A DNA stretch of 64,000 nt, from assembly GCA_040386075.1 (NCBI GenBank), contig JAZKGE010000025.1, forward strand, positions 7,737-71,736, read 5' to 3'. The position numbers and the translations under genes are program-made. Of this stretch, positions 32,740 through 42,429 are shown piece after piece. The notes under the pieces are model-generated. The model did not search any database and was not told the DNA's origin. It saw nothing but the letters and a program-made list of their open reading frames with translations. Each line of letters opens with the position of its first letter. The first letter of the stretch is position 1. Origin of the DNA: UBA4416 sp040386075. Its GTDB lineage: Bacteria; Bacteroidota; Bacteroidia; B-17B0; Aurantibacillaceae.

Positions 32740-33267
32740 ATGTCACTAGAATCTAACATAAAAACAGCCATCAGGGATGTTCCTGACTTTCCAAAACCGG
32801 GCATTATGTTCAAAGACATTACCCCTATCCTGGAAGATCAAAGTTTATGTAACGAGATCGTAGATGGTTTTATCGAAAGGCTTTCTGAAAAGCCAGACGC
32901 CATAGTTGGGATTGAAAGCAGGGGATTTTTATTTGGCTTTTTACTGGCAAATAAATTAAATATTCCCTTTGTTTTGATCAGAAAAGCTGGTAAATTGCCT
33001 TACAAAACCATTAGTTGCGAATACGATCTGGAGTACGGCACCGCTAAAGTTGAAATGCATGTTGACAGTTTAAAAAAAGGCTGGAATGTATTGATACACG
33101 ATGATCTGTTAGCAACCGGAGGAACAGCAGAAGCGGCAGCCCGTTTGGTAAAACAACAGGATGCCCGTGTAAGCGGATTTTGCTTTGTGGTTGGATTAGA
33201 ATTTTTAAACGGAAAACAAAAATTAAATATACACTCAAATAATATCACATGTCTAGCGCAGTATTAG
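32740..33267 (+). CDS. apt: Adenine phosphoribosyltransferase
   Basis: Apt salvages adenine to AMP using PRPP. The 175-residue protein is complete: IRDVPDFPKPGIMFKDITP at the start, VGIESRGFLFG, LIRKAGKLP and the PRPP-binding VLIHDDLLATGGTA. Its last 19 nt overlap the start of the acyl-CoA dehydrogenase gene in another frame, so the two are translationally coupled or the downstream gene starts at the later Met. Confidence 0.96.
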   Translation: MSLESNIKTAIRDVPDFPKPGIMFKDITPILEDQSLCNEIVDGFIERLSEKPDAIVGIESRGFLFGFLLANKLNIPFVLIRKAGKLPYKTISCEYDLEYGTAKVEMHVDSLKKGWNVLIHDDLLATGGTAEAAARLVKQQDARVSGFCFVVGLEFLNGKQKLNIHSNNITCLAQY

Positions 33268-34424
33268 AACCAAATGTTGGAATGAATTTCCAGATCAATG
33301 AAAATCAACACGCCATTGCGGATATGATCCGTAAATTCGGTAAAGAACATATCTATCCTAAAATGATGGAATGGGACGAAGCACAAACTTTCCCTGTAGA
33401 GGTATTTAAAAAATTAGGAGAATTAGGCCTTATGGGCGTTGTGGTTCCCGAAGAGTACGGTGGATCAGGATTATCGTATACAGAATACGTAACTGCCATC
33501 ATCGAATTAAGTAAGATCTGTGGTTCTATAGGTTTATCCATGGCAGCTCACAACTCTTTGTGCACAGGCCATATTTTAGCCTTTGGTAACGATGAACAAA
33601 AGAAAAAATACTTACCAAAATTAGCTACGGCTGAGTGGATCGGTGCCTGGGGCTTAACCGAAACAGGAACAGGATCTGATGCCGGCGGCATGGCAACTAC
33701 GGCCGTAAAAGATGGCGACTATTACGTATTGAATGGTTCAAAGAATTTTATTACTCATGCTATTACCGGTAATGTTGCTGTTGTAATTGCGCGTACGGGT
33801 AATAAAGGAGATAGTAAAGGCATGAGTGCTTTCATTATCGAAAAAGGAACGCCTGGTTTTAAATCAGGTAAAAAAGAAAATAAATTAGGCATGCGTGCCA
33901 GCGAAACTGCTGAGCTGATCTTTGATAACTGCAGAGTTCACAAAGACCAGATGATGGGCGAAGAAGGGCAAGGATTTGTGCAGGCTATGAAAGTATTGGA
34001 TGGCGGCCGTATCTCAATTGCAGCATTAAGCTGTGGTATTGCACGTGGTGCTTATGAATGTTCAGTAAAATATGCTAAAGAGCGTGAGCAATTTGGTAAA
34101 CCAATTGCACATTTCCAGGGAATTGCTTTTAAATTAGCTGATATGGCTACTGAATTAGAAGCAGCAGAATTATTGACTTTCAAAGCAGCCGATCTTAAAA
34201 ACCGTCACCAAAAAATGACCAAAGAAGGCGCTTTTGCCAAATACTATGCATCTGAAGTATGTGTGAGAAACTCAAACGAAGCTGTTCAGATCTTTGGAGG
34301 TTACGGATTCACTAAAGATTTCCCTGCCGAAAAATATTACCGCGATAGTAAATTATGTACTATTGGCGAAGGAACCAGCGAAATTCAAAAAGTGGTTATT
34401 GCCCGCGAATTATTAAAAGAGTAA
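33249..34424 (+). CDS. Acyl-CoA dehydrogenase
   Basis: The 391-residue flavoenzyme introduces the trans-2 double bond in acyl-CoA. Visible are the N-terminal helical domain, the FAD-binding WGLTETGTGSDAGG and FITHAITGNVAVV, and the C-terminal helical domain with FGGYGFTKDFPAEKYYRDSK and the catalytic glutamate in IGEGTSEIQ. This position of Glu fits short/medium-chain (butyryl-CoA-like) enzymes. Start: ATG 33249 overlaps apt by 19 nt; an in-frame ATG at 33282 would avoid most homology loss and remove the overlap. No etfAB is nearby. Confidence 0.93.
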   Translation: MSSAVLEPNVGMNFQINENQHAIADMIRKFGKEHIYPKMMEWDEAQTFPVEVFKKLGELGLMGVVVPEEYGGSGLSYTEYVTAIIELSKICGSIGLSMAAHNSLCTGHILAFGNDEQKKKYLPKLATAEWIGAWGLTETGTGSDAGGMATTAVKDGDYYVLNGSKNFITHAITGNVAVVIARTGNKGDSKGMSAFIIEKGTPGFKSGKKENKLGMRASETAELIFDNCRVHKDQMMGEEGQGFVQAMKVLDGGRISIAALSCGIARGAYECSVKYAKEREQFGKPIAHFQGIAFKLADMATELEAAELLTFKAADLKNRHQKMTKEGAFAKYYASEVCVRNSNEAVQIFGGYGFTKDFPAEKYYRDSKLCTIGEGTSEIQKVVIARELLKE

Positions 34425-34430
34425 TTATTA

Positions 34431-34476
34431 TCACTTCGAGCGCCGTGCCCGACCACTGGCGGGAAGTCGAGAAGTC
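34431..34476. repeat. TCGA-rich palindromic repeat
   Basis: TCACTTCGAGCGCC and GGCGGGAAGTCGAG form imperfect arms; a diverged member of the family at 49641 and 50140. Confidence 0.45.
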
Positions 34477-34483
34477 TAAAATT

Positions 34484-34514
34484 AAAAGCCCTGCAGAGAT
34501 GCGGGGCTTTTTTG
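34484..34514 (+). terminator. Terminator after the acyl-CoA dehydrogenase gene
   Basis: AAAAGCCCTGC pairs with GCGGGGCTTTT around AGAGAT, then Ts. Confidence 0.9.
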
Positions 34515-34660
34515 TTTTACGTTAGTCCACTACCAACTTGTTCAATACCTGAACTTGATTCAGTTTTTATCACATCTGCAACATGGCTTATGCTACGCAT
34601 CAAGCTGTTGATCTTTCCTAAATTAGTAGTTGCCTAATGTGTTTTGAATTTTTAAGTTTT

Positions 34661-34761
34661 GGGCGTTGCCTACGGCCCGGGCTGACCCGCTTCAATCTTT
34701 GCCGCACTTCGGCTCCGCTCAGTGTCCGGGCAAAGGATTTCCGCTCGCATCCCTAACGCGG
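34661..34761 (-). repeat. Dispersed structured repeat, copy B
   Basis: Read on the minus strand it has the same order as copy A (1839-1933): GGGATGCGAGCGGAAATCC, a variable hairpin, then AAGATTGAAGCGGGTCAGCC. Here the inner stem is CCTTTG against CAAAG, and the loop itself contains CACT/AGTG. It occupies most of the gene-free stretch 34425-34901; 34515-34660 shows nothing recognisable. Confidence 0.65.
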
Positions 34762-34829
34762 CTTTTTCAGCACTTGAGATTACACTAAAAACGCACAAAC
34801 AACATATATGTAGTTGCATTATACGCAAA

Positions 34830-34868
34830 TAAAAATCCCCTTATGAAATTTCACAAGGGGATTTTTTC
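34830..34868 (-). terminator. Terminator of the endonuclease/TonB receptor operon
   Basis: AAAAATCCCCTT and AAGGGGATTTTT arms around TATGAAATTTCAC. On the minus strand it follows the endonuclease stop; a TCGA-family half repeat (34879-34896) lies between. Confidence 0.9.
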
Positions 34869-34901
34869 GTTTGTTCCCGGCTTCGCTCGAACTGACAAAT
34901 G

Positions 34902-37163
34902 TTACTGTATCACCAGCTTACGCGTTATCTTTTCATTTTTATAGTGCAGGTTCACAAAATAAATTCCGGCATGGAGTTTAAGGTCGTTTACTATAACATT
35001 ATTAAAACCATTCACTACATCCACGTCTCTGCTATATACATTTCTACCCGTTACATCTATAATATCCAGGTTGAATTTCTCAGCAACTTTAGCATCGATC
35101 ATTAAATAAAACTCGCTGTTGGTTGGGTTTGGAGCTAATACATATTCGAAATGAGTAGCTACATTTTCTTTGATACCAACTGCAACGTAACAAGGTGCAT
35201 TAACTCCTGTTGTATAGGTAGGATTTGCAATATAGGTCATGTTACTGAAATCAATATAACAAGCGTAATGTACGCTGTCAATAAACGGGTTACGGTTATG
35301 CTGTAAAGAATCGATATAATCATTTCTAGTCATTTCATAAGCATCCGGTGGATCCTGGAAATGCCATTTCTTTAAAATATTCTGATCCTGACCATATCCT
35401 AAAAAGCTAGCTCCAACTTTAATGTTACCAGGTAAAGCAAACAAATTACCGCCCACTCCTGTATAACATATAGTTTGATACATTAAAGCACGCGCAGCAT
35501 CACCTTTATGAGAATCTCTTGGTTCAAAAACTGTGTGAGTAGTAATAGCTGCCAGACCTTTTTTACACCCTAGATACGTGTAAATCGGAGTACCTACAAC
35601 TTCATCCAGTGGAAAATTACTCCTGATCGCATTTGCATCATTTTGATTTGTTGGAAACAAATGATGAAAATCATTATACTCAGGTAAAGGATCATTGTTT
35701 GGAAAATTAGGCATCCAGCTATCACAATACGTATGTTCACGACTGAAGTTATTTGTTGTCCAATCCCAAGGATCATTATAAATTTTATTTTCGCCACTAT
35801 ATACGCAGGTAATAACACGCCTATCGTTCGTTGTATCTCTTGCAATAAAAGGAGTTACCATTAATGGCCCATAATTACTATAAAATTGCGCAATGTGTGG
35901 ATTGATCTTATTATGTAAATCGGTTACAAATGTAGATGCCGTGTACGATACTCCGTTATAATATGTTGGTGTAATCATTGTTTTATATGAACTTGTTACA
36001 CTACCAGTTAAAGGGGCGACAGAAGTTAAATAATTACGATAAACCCCCGGACCGTTATATGCAAATACTGCAAAATAATAAGTCTTGTTTGAAACAACAT
36101 TTTTAGGTGAGAAAGAAGTAGCACTGTTTGCATTAACAACAATAGATGAGCCAATCATATCACCTCGCTTATATGCTGTACCATCAACAGGAACATCAGT
36201 AATAGCCGAACCTTCTTTTTTAAGGATCAGGTAACCATCAGGATTACCAATTGCTGCCAAATAATTAGCAATGATACGGTATGATTTAATATTTGAGAAA
36301 ACTAAATTAGATGGCTGGGCAGTTGGCTCAGTTGCATAAGAGCCTCCAATACCAGTTAAATTGATCACATAAGGATTTTCATCAGAATCATCATTAACAA
36401 TAGAAACAATAACCGTTTTTGTACCCGCAGATGCTGGTGTAAAATTGATCACTAAATTACCTGAACTTATTGCAGCTACCGTTGAAGGAGAAGTTCCTAC
36501 CACAAATTCTGAAGCATTAGCCCCTGTAATGTTTACAGCTGAAATATTTAAAGTATTAGATGTTCCTAAATTTTCGATAGAAAAGTTAATCGGTAATGTT
36601 GTACTAACAGGAGAACTGGCAATATATGAACCACCATTTACAATAGTAGTTGTACCTTGCTTCACATTAATTTCCTGTACAGGCGTTGCGCCTGCGGCTG
36701 CAATGTTTACATTATCCAAGCCGATGTTTCCTGATACTTTAGTAGAATAATTAAATCTCACATACCTTGAAGTCGATAATAAATTATCAGTAAAGCCCGT
36801 GTAAGTTCCTGCGGGAGGACTGGTAAAAGAATGTACTGTAGTCCAAACGGTACCATTAGATGATTCCTGTACTAAAAAGGTTCCACCCGAAAAGCTGTTA
36901 CCTGTTAAAGAATAGGAAACAGTAGAAGGTGCGCTGTTAAAAAAAACAGATAACATATCTCCTGTAGCATCCAGTTTATAAGCAGGTGCAGGACTACCGG
37001 AACCCGAATAATATGGAGGTGTTACTGTATTTACATTAACTTCCGACCAGCCTGTTGGTAACGTAGTAGTAGCAAAATTCCAGGAAGTTGGTAAGGTTGT
37101 TTGAGCAAAGCAAGAGATACTCATTGCTACTGTTGCACAAACGGCTTGTATTATTTTTTTCAT
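34902..37163 (-). CDS. Secreted endonuclease I family nuclease with T9SS sorting domain
   Basis: The 753-residue protein has a signal peptide, a concanavalin-like/choice-of-anchor region (about 25-165), an HYDIN-like immunoglobulin domain (choice-of-anchor D, about 170-275), a fibronectin-like segment, and near residues 395-650 the endonuclease I domain of the EndA/Vvn type: NFSREHTYCDSWMP (catalytic His), YNDFHHLFPTNQNDANAIRS and FEPRDSHKGDAARALMYQ. The end (VLAPNPTNSEFYLMID to KLVIQ) is a sorting domain. It should cut DNA, and perhaps RNA, outside the cell. It follows the TonB-dependent receptor by 19 nt. Confidence 0.92.
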   Translation of the reverse strand: MKKIIQAVCATVAMSISCFAQTTLPTSWNFATTTLPTGWSEVNVNTVTPPYYSGSGSPAPAYKLDATGDMLSVFFNSAPSTVSYSLTGNSFSGGTFLVQESSNGTVWTTVHSFTSPPAGTYTGFTDNLLSTSRYVRFNYSTKVSGNIGLDNVNIAAAGATPVQEINVKQGTTTIVNGGSYIASSPVSTTLPINFSIENLGTSNTLNISAVNITGANASEFVVGTSPSTVAAISSGNLVINFTPASAGTKTVIVSIVNDDSDENPYVINLTGIGGSYATEPTAQPSNLVFSNIKSYRIIANYLAAIGNPDGYLILKKEGSAITDVPVDGTAYKRGDMIGSSIVVNANSATSFSPKNVVSNKTYYFAVFAYNGPGVYRNYLTSVAPLTGSVTSSYKTMITPTYYNGVSYTASTFVTDLHNKINPHIAQFYSNYGPLMVTPFIARDTTNDRRVITCVYSGENKIYNDPWDWTTNNFSREHTYCDSWMPNFPNNDPLPEYNDFHHLFPTNQNDANAIRSNFPLDEVVGTPIYTYLGCKKGLAAITTHTVFEPRDSHKGDAARALMYQTICYTGVGGNLFALPGNIKVGASFLGYGQDQNILKKWHFQDPPDAYEMTRNDYIDSLQHNRNPFIDSVHYACYIDFSNMTYIANPTYTTGVNAPCYVAVGIKENVATHFEYVLAPNPTNSEFYLMIDAKVAEKFNLDIIDVTGRNVYSRDVDVVNGFNNVIVNDLKLHAGIYFVNLHYKNEKITRKLVIQ

Positions 37164-37182
37164 TTTATGGTATTTATATTAA

Positions 37183-39987
37183 TTAAAATCCTATTCTTAA
37201 AGCAATGTTGGCACGAGTACCCATTCCCATATAAACCAATGCAGTATTAGCATCAAAATCTTTTCCGTTTTGGGCGTCAGTAATATATATCTTGTTCAAT
37301 ACATTTAATACACCTGCAGTAATTCCAAATTTCACTTTTTTAATTTTAAAATCATAACCTGCATAAAAATCCAGTAAACCATAATTTGGCATTTTCCATG
37401 ACTCACGGTTAGCATTTACACCCGTTAAAACTAAAGGATCAAAATTGGCATAGTTTTTTGCAAAATAAGTATACCTTGGTTTTATGTATAAACCTTTGAT
37501 GATCTCATATCTTAAACTACCGCCATATTGTATCTGTGCCGCATCACCCACATGAATATTCTTAGCACTAAAATTAACTATGCCTACTAGTTCATTATTA
37601 TCATCGTAAACATATACTTCTTTTTCGGTAACTGTTTTCCAATCCCCAAAAGATGCTAATCCTTCTACTTCCAGTTTCTTGGTAAACTTATATACAGCAT
37701 CCAGTTCAATACCTTTATGTATAGCATTTAAGCCATTTATATTATATGAAAATGTTCCATCAGGGGTAACAAGTGTTGGTGTAAACTGCGGTGGTTTATT
37801 TTCCCAGTTTGTATAATACAGGTTAAGATTTGCTGCAAATTTTTTAAAGTGTGTTGAATAGCCTGCTTCAATAGCATATACTTTCTGGTTTTTAATTTCC
37901 AAAAACTCTTTGTTACTATTATCAAAAACCACATTCATTCTAGGCGCCATATTTAAATGTCCAAGATTTAAGAATACATTATGATGGTCAGTAATATTAT
38001 AATTTGCCCCCATTTTAAATGTATATCCAGTGAACCATTTTTGTTTTGTAGTGGCTGCTCTTGCCTGCGCACTTTGATTATTATAAGTAGTAGGATTTAT
38101 AACATAATCTCTTGGTTTACCCGAATTCTTAATAAAAGTCGTATCTCCATTAGTTGTGATAACAGCATTACTGGATGCGGTAACCTGCTTAGAATCTGTA
38201 TAATAAAAAGTATCACCAAAACCAACAGCCTGCTCAAATGTATTGCCATTAATAACCAAGTCACGTTTTTTAAAATAATCTATTCGTTGATATCCGGTTT
38301 TAGAAAATGATCCTGTCATAAAAGCCGACCATTTATCCTTCTTAAACTCAATCTGCCCGAAAGCGCCGCCCCACATAACTTTAGCATCGTTGTAATAACT
38401 TATTTTATCTCCATTCCTCTTCATTCCATAATTAGTATTACCTAACCCGGTTGGTTGATTTAAATCAGAATTATCGATAGCATAATCACCACCAAGTAAA
38501 TCGTATACAGTTTGGTAATGTGATCCCTTATAATTTCTGCCATCAAGACCTAATAATGCAGAGAAATTTTTATTTATCTTGTAATTCCAGGTAGAAAGTA
38601 ATCCATACCAAATATGATCATTATTAGATGATCGAAGGAATGTAGAGGATGAGTGTTCTGTTGTACTATACGCATAACTGAAATTTTTTGCATTACTAAG
38701 ATAAGTAGCATCAAAATCATATTGTCCGGTTGTAGTATCTCTCGCAGGAGTACCTTTTAAACCTGTTCCACCACCTTTTCCAATTGACAAATATAAAACA
38801 GTTGATACTGTTAACTTTTCGTTAGGTGACCAAAAATGAGATAAATTTATCTGGGGTTTATGAAAATAATTTATCTTGTCATCAATAACTTTTCCGTTCA
38901 AATATCCCGAATTTGAATTATATGTTAAACCTCTTTCTGTTCTAGATGTAGTGAATGGTGATTTCTTGTATGTAGAATCTGTGTTAATACCTAAGGCTTT
39001 AGCAAATTTTTCACTGTAAACAGCAATACCAATCTTATCGGTTCGCATACCATGCTCCTGAGGGGCACCATTAGCGCTTAAACTTATTAAATGTTTTTTG
39101 AATCGTTTTTGTACTTTAATAAAATAGGACCAGGCGTCGTCGTAAGTTCCGTCGGCCCATGCATTACCCCATTTACGGGAGCCGGCAACAGTAACACCCC
39201 AACCGCCTTTAAGGGGGCCCGAGTTAAATCCAAAAGAAGTTTTATATAACCCAAAACTATTTACTTCTTGTTTTACTGAACCACTCATTTCCTGATCAAT
39301 ACCTTTTGTAATGATGTTTATAGTTCCTCCAACTGAATTAATGGCGATTTTTGAAGCACCCAATCCACGTTGTACTTGCATGGTTTTAGTTATATCTCCT
39401 AACCCATCCCAGTTACTCCAGTAAACAGCACCGTTTTCCATATCATTTACCGGAACACCATCAACCATTACTGCAATATTATTCTGACTAAAACCACGAA
39501 TGGTAACCCTTGCATCTCCGCTACCACCACCCTGCTCTGTAGCATATACTCCGGGTGTTGTATTTAATATCATTGGCAGATCCCTTGTCCCTAATTCTTC
39601 CTGAATTTGTTTTGTAGTAATATTTGAAAAAGCAACTGGTGTTTCACGGGATTTTGCAACGTCGGCTACAACTTCCACTTCATCCAATGCGATCTGATCT
39701 AATTGAAAATTCATTGACACTTCTTTCCCAGCCATCGTTACTGATGTCGTTTTTAAAAGGTATCCGATATAGGAAACCGTTACTTTATATGTACCTGAGT
39801 CCAGTTTAATAGAATAATTACCGCTAATATCGGTCACGGTTCCTTTACCTTTCGAAACCAAAATAGTAGCCCCTATAAGGCCCTCGCCGGTAACGGCATC
39901 CGTTATCGTTCCTTTAAGCTCGCCACCCTGGGCAAATATAGAAGTTGTGAAAAATAAAATACAAAGCGCAAAAAGATAATGTCTCAT
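37183..39987 (-). CDS. TonB-dependent receptor with CarboxypepD-like N-terminal domain
   Basis: The 934-residue outer membrane transporter has a signal peptide, a carboxypeptidase-regulatory-like domain (GGELKGTITDAVTGEGLIGA, about 22-105), a plug domain (about 120-230; LPMILNTTPGVYATEQGG, VTIRGFSQNNIAVMVDGVP) and a 22-strand type barrel ending in ANIALRIGF with the usual C-terminal aromatic. No SusD partner is present. Its ATG lies 13 nt after a terminator hairpin behind the lamin-tail gene, and it runs into the nuclease gene, so nucleic-acid fragments or phosphate-rich products are a possible cargo (inference). Confidence 0.92.
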   Translation of the reverse strand: MRHYLFALCILFFTTSIFAQGGELKGTITDAVTGEGLIGATILVSKGKGTVTDISGNYSIKLDSGTYKVTVSYIGYLLKTTSVTMAGKEVSMNFQLDQIALDEVEVVADVAKSRETPVAFSNITTKQIQEELGTRDLPMILNTTPGVYATEQGGGSGDARVTIRGFSQNNIAVMVDGVPVNDMENGAVYWSNWDGLGDITKTMQVQRGLGASKIAINSVGGTINIITKGIDQEMSGSVKQEVNSFGLYKTSFGFNSGPLKGGWGVTVAGSRKWGNAWADGTYDDAWSYFIKVQKRFKKHLISLSANGAPQEHGMRTDKIGIAVYSEKFAKALGINTDSTYKKSPFTTSRTERGLTYNSNSGYLNGKVIDDKINYFHKPQINLSHFWSPNEKLTVSTVLYLSIGKGGGTGLKGTPARDTTTGQYDFDATYLSNAKNFSYAYSTTEHSSSTFLRSSNNDHIWYGLLSTWNYKINKNFSALLGLDGRNYKGSHYQTVYDLLGGDYAIDNSDLNQPTGLGNTNYGMKRNGDKISYYNDAKVMWGGAFGQIEFKKDKWSAFMTGSFSKTGYQRIDYFKKRDLVINGNTFEQAVGFGDTFYYTDSKQVTASSNAVITTNGDTTFIKNSGKPRDYVINPTTYNNQSAQARAATTKQKWFTGYTFKMGANYNITDHHNVFLNLGHLNMAPRMNVVFDNSNKEFLEIKNQKVYAIEAGYSTHFKKFAANLNLYYTNWENKPPQFTPTLVTPDGTFSYNINGLNAIHKGIELDAVYKFTKKLEVEGLASFGDWKTVTEKEVYVYDDNNELVGIVNFSAKNIHVGDAAQIQYGGSLRYEIIKGLYIKPRYTYFAKNYANFDPLVLTGVNANRESWKMPNYGLLDFYAGYDFKIKKVKFGITAGVLNVLNKIYITDAQNGKDFDANTALVYMGMGTRANIALRIGF

Positions 39988-40000
39988 TTGATATATCTAT

Positions 40001-40035
40001 AAAAAGGTGCTAAGTAATTCTTAGCACCTTTATTA
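40001..40035 (-). terminator. Terminator between the lamin-tail gene and the TonB receptor gene
   Basis: GGTGCTAAG and CTTAGCACC arms around TAATT with flanking A/T runs. On the minus strand the Ts end 13 nt before the receptor ATG. Confidence 0.9.
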
Positions 40036-40037
40036 TT

Positions 40038-41012
40038 TTATTGAATAGAAATTTTTACGGAAGCTTCTTTATTGTCAGTACATTTTACTTTTACAATATA
40101 CATACCTTTAGAAAGGTCTCCTGTTTGAAATCCCACATTCTTATCAAAATTATTTCCTTCTTTAGTAATTACACGGGCGCCAACAACATTATATACTTCA
40201 ATGCTTTTAATCGCTTCGCTCGCCATAATGGTCATAACATCGTTAGTTGTTGCCGGATTAGGGTAAGCAGATAATTTAACCGTTGATTTGTTTAATTCTT
40301 TAACGCCAACCTGAATACAATCGCAGGTATGAACCCCTAATTTTGAATAATCATCTCTTGGTAGAGAATCCCATTCTACAGTTACATTAAATGTATTAGG
40401 GTTTGTTTTCACACCTTCTTTAACTGATTGCTTACGGAACAATGTTTGATCTTCAGTCCATATTACACCTGCAGATCCGTCATAAGGAAAAGCATCGCTC
40501 CAGCCATAACCACTTGTCATTGCTGACTCACCCATTCTTGCGAAGATATCAACATAATTCCATGTTGAACCGTTATATTTTTGCAGTGATAATGCATCAT
40601 TACCATTAAAATACATTGCATAACTAACATTATAATCAGGGCACAAAAAAGTATCTGCTTTAGCTTGTAAAGCTGCGGAAACAGCACATTCCTGACCAGG
40701 ACACGGTTGAGAACCGTCACGCTTATCAATTACAATTACCCAGGCTTCACCTGATTGAATTGTATGAGCACCTAAATTAACCATTGCCTGACCGTTAGCC
40801 TCGCCTGCAGCAGCCGAAGTTCCATTGTTGTAACGGATCAAACGGTAGTTGTTATTAGTATTGATGGCATTAGGTGTTGGATTATAAATTTCAACTGCTT
40901 TATTATTTCCACTTCCTTCTACATATTCAGAAATAAAAAGATCAGAGCAATTTTGTGCTTTACCAACTAAAGCTACGGCAATTAATGATAAACTAAGTAA
41001 AGTTTTTTTCAT
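40038..41012 (-). CDS. Lamin-tail-domain T9SS protein
   Basis: The 324-residue protein has a signal peptide (MKKTLLSLSLIAVALVGKAQ), a lamin-tail domain starting at LFISEYVEGSGNNKAVEIYNP (about 25-150), then a 60-residue link and a sorting domain (LSAYPNPATTNDVMTI to VKISIQ). Bacterial lamin-tail domains often accompany secreted nucleases and phosphatases and are thought to help bind them to membranes or matrix. It is the first gene of the group with the TonB receptor and endonuclease, behind a good promoter. Confidence 0.88.
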   Translation of the reverse strand: MKKTLLSLSLIAVALVGKAQNCSDLFISEYVEGSGNNKAVEIYNPTPNAINTNNNYRLIRYNNGTSAAAGEANGQAMVNLGAHTIQSGEAWVIVIDKRDGSQPCPGQECAVSAALQAKADTFLCPDYNVSYAMYFNGNDALSLQKYNGSTWNYVDIFARMGESAMTSGYGWSDAFPYDGSAGVIWTEDQTLFRKQSVKEGVKTNPNTFNVTVEWDSLPRDDYSKLGVHTCDCIQVGVKELNKSTVKLSAYPNPATTNDVMTIMASEAIKSIEVYNVVGARVITKEGNNFDKNVGFQTGDLSKGMYIVKVKCTDNKEASVKISIQ

Positions 41013-41108
41013 GTTTTTGGGTTTAAATTTTTTATTTTATGCTAAAGTGGTTTAAGGCGGATCTCAGAATAGTTTTCCTCTTATAGGGTGGTCACTTTTT
41101 TAGCGAAA

Positions 41109-41139
41109 CAAAAATAAGACAATTTGAGCTACCCACAAA
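41109..41139 (-). promoter_or_regulatory. Promoter of the lamin-tail gene
   Basis: On the minus strand TTTG (41136-41139), a 19-nt spacer and TATTTTTG (41109-41116). The predicted leader is about 90 nt long. The rest of 41013-41319 is AT-rich with no gene. Confidence 0.75.
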
Positions 41140-41293
41140 GAATTGTGAATAAAAATGATAATTAAGTAAGGCTCATTTAACAATTAATTTATGTGTTTTA
41201 GCAATTATTCAAAATATGACATTTTATAAGGTTTTAACCCCGAAAATTTTCATTTTTTAACGAATAGAGGTTCCCTACTCCCACAATAAAAAC

Positions 41294-41301
41294 TACATTT
41301 G
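41294..41301 (+). promoter_or_regulatory. -7 element of the DUF4369/TlpA gene
   Basis: TACATTTG matches the consensus; its last three bases form the TTG that opens the longer frame, so translation must start at the ATG at 41320. Confidence 0.6.
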
Positions 41302-41319
41302 CTTGTTAAATACAAAAAA

Positions 41320-42429
41320 ATGACAAAACTTTTCATTATAGGCTTTTCGGCATTAAATTTTGCCGCTTTTTCACAAGCCTCCTTCAATTTTAGCATCAGC
41401 GGCGAGCTAAAAAACGCGCCTGATAACTCATATACTTATATCCACCACAAATGGGATGGAAAAGACATCACCGATAGTGCGAAGGTAAAAGCCGGTAAAT
41501 TCAGTATTACAGGCAAAAGTACCGAAGCTAATATGTACTGGATGACCCGGTCGCGTAGTATAAATGAACAACCAAACCTGATCTTTTTTATCGACGGCGG
41601 AAAAACAATCATCTCTGCCAATATCGACAGCCTACCAAAAGCTAAAGTAACAGGTGGCCAAACCCAAAAAGATTATGCTGATTATAATGCCATGATGTTT
41701 GGTTTTGGAGCTAAACAACAGGTTTTGGTAGCTGCTTATAATGAAGCCAAAAACCGAGGTGATGCCGCAACCATGAACGAAAAAGTGGCTGAATACAAGG
41801 GAATGGAAACAGAAGTAAAAGCCTCTATTGAGAATTTCATTAAAACTCATCCAAAATCTGCAGTGAGCGGATACGCCATTTATTATAACAATCAAAATTC
41901 TACGGCTCCTGTCGAAGAACTGGAAAGAGTTGTGGGTTTATTAGACAAAAGTGTCTTAAAAACCAAATATGGTAAGCTTGCAATGGAAAAAATAAACCAG
42001 ATCAGGGGAACCAGCATTGGATATCCGGCTTTGAATTTTGCTCAGGCCGATCCAAATGGTAAAATGGTGAACTTAAGTGATTTTAAAGGAAAATACGTAT
42101 TGGTAGATTTTTGGGCCAGCTGGTGCGGTCCATGCAGGGCTGAGAACCCAAATGTGGTAATGGCTTACAATAAATATAAAGACAAAGGCTTTACTGTACT
42201 TGGCGTTTCATTTGACCAGGTAAAAGAAAAATGGATCCAGGCTGTTGAAAAAGATCAATTGACATGGACACAGATCAGCGACCTGAAAGGTTGGGGTAAC
42301 GAAGCCGGCAAATTATACGGCATTACCAGTATCCCTCAAAACCTTTTACTGGACAAAGAAGGTAAAATTGTGGCCAAAAACTTACGAGGTCCTGAACTGG
42401 ATGCCAAACTGGAAGAGATCATTAAGTAA
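41320..42429 (+). CDS. DUF4369 thiol:disulfide oxidoreductase (TlpA family)
   Basis: The 369-residue protein (from the ATG at 41320) has a signal peptide (to FSQ), a DUF4369 domain (about 20-130; FSISGELKNAPDNSYTYIHH), a helical linker and a C-terminal thioredoxin domain with FWASWCGPCRAENP and the cis-Pro segment GITSIPQNLL. Such proteins reduce periplasmic disulphides in Bacteroidota. It precedes the parvulin isomerase genes and could serve the same folding tasks. Confidence 0.9.
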   Translation: MTKLFIIGFSALNFAAFSQASFNFSISGELKNAPDNSYTYIHHKWDGKDITDSAKVKAGKFSITGKSTEANMYWMTRSRSINEQPNLIFFIDGGKTIISANIDSLPKAKVTGGQTQKDYADYNAMMFGFGAKQQVLVAAYNEAKNRGDAATMNEKVAEYKGMETEVKASIENFIKTHPKSAVSGYAIYYNNQNSTAPVEELERVVGLLDKSVLKTKYGKLAMEKINQIRGTSIGYPALNFAQADPNGKMVNLSDFKGKYVLVDFWASWCGPCRAENPNVVMAYNKYKDKGFTVLGVSFDQVKEKWIQAVEKDQLTWTQISDLKGWGNEAGKLYGITSIPQNLLLDKEGKIVAKNLRGPELDAKLEEIIK

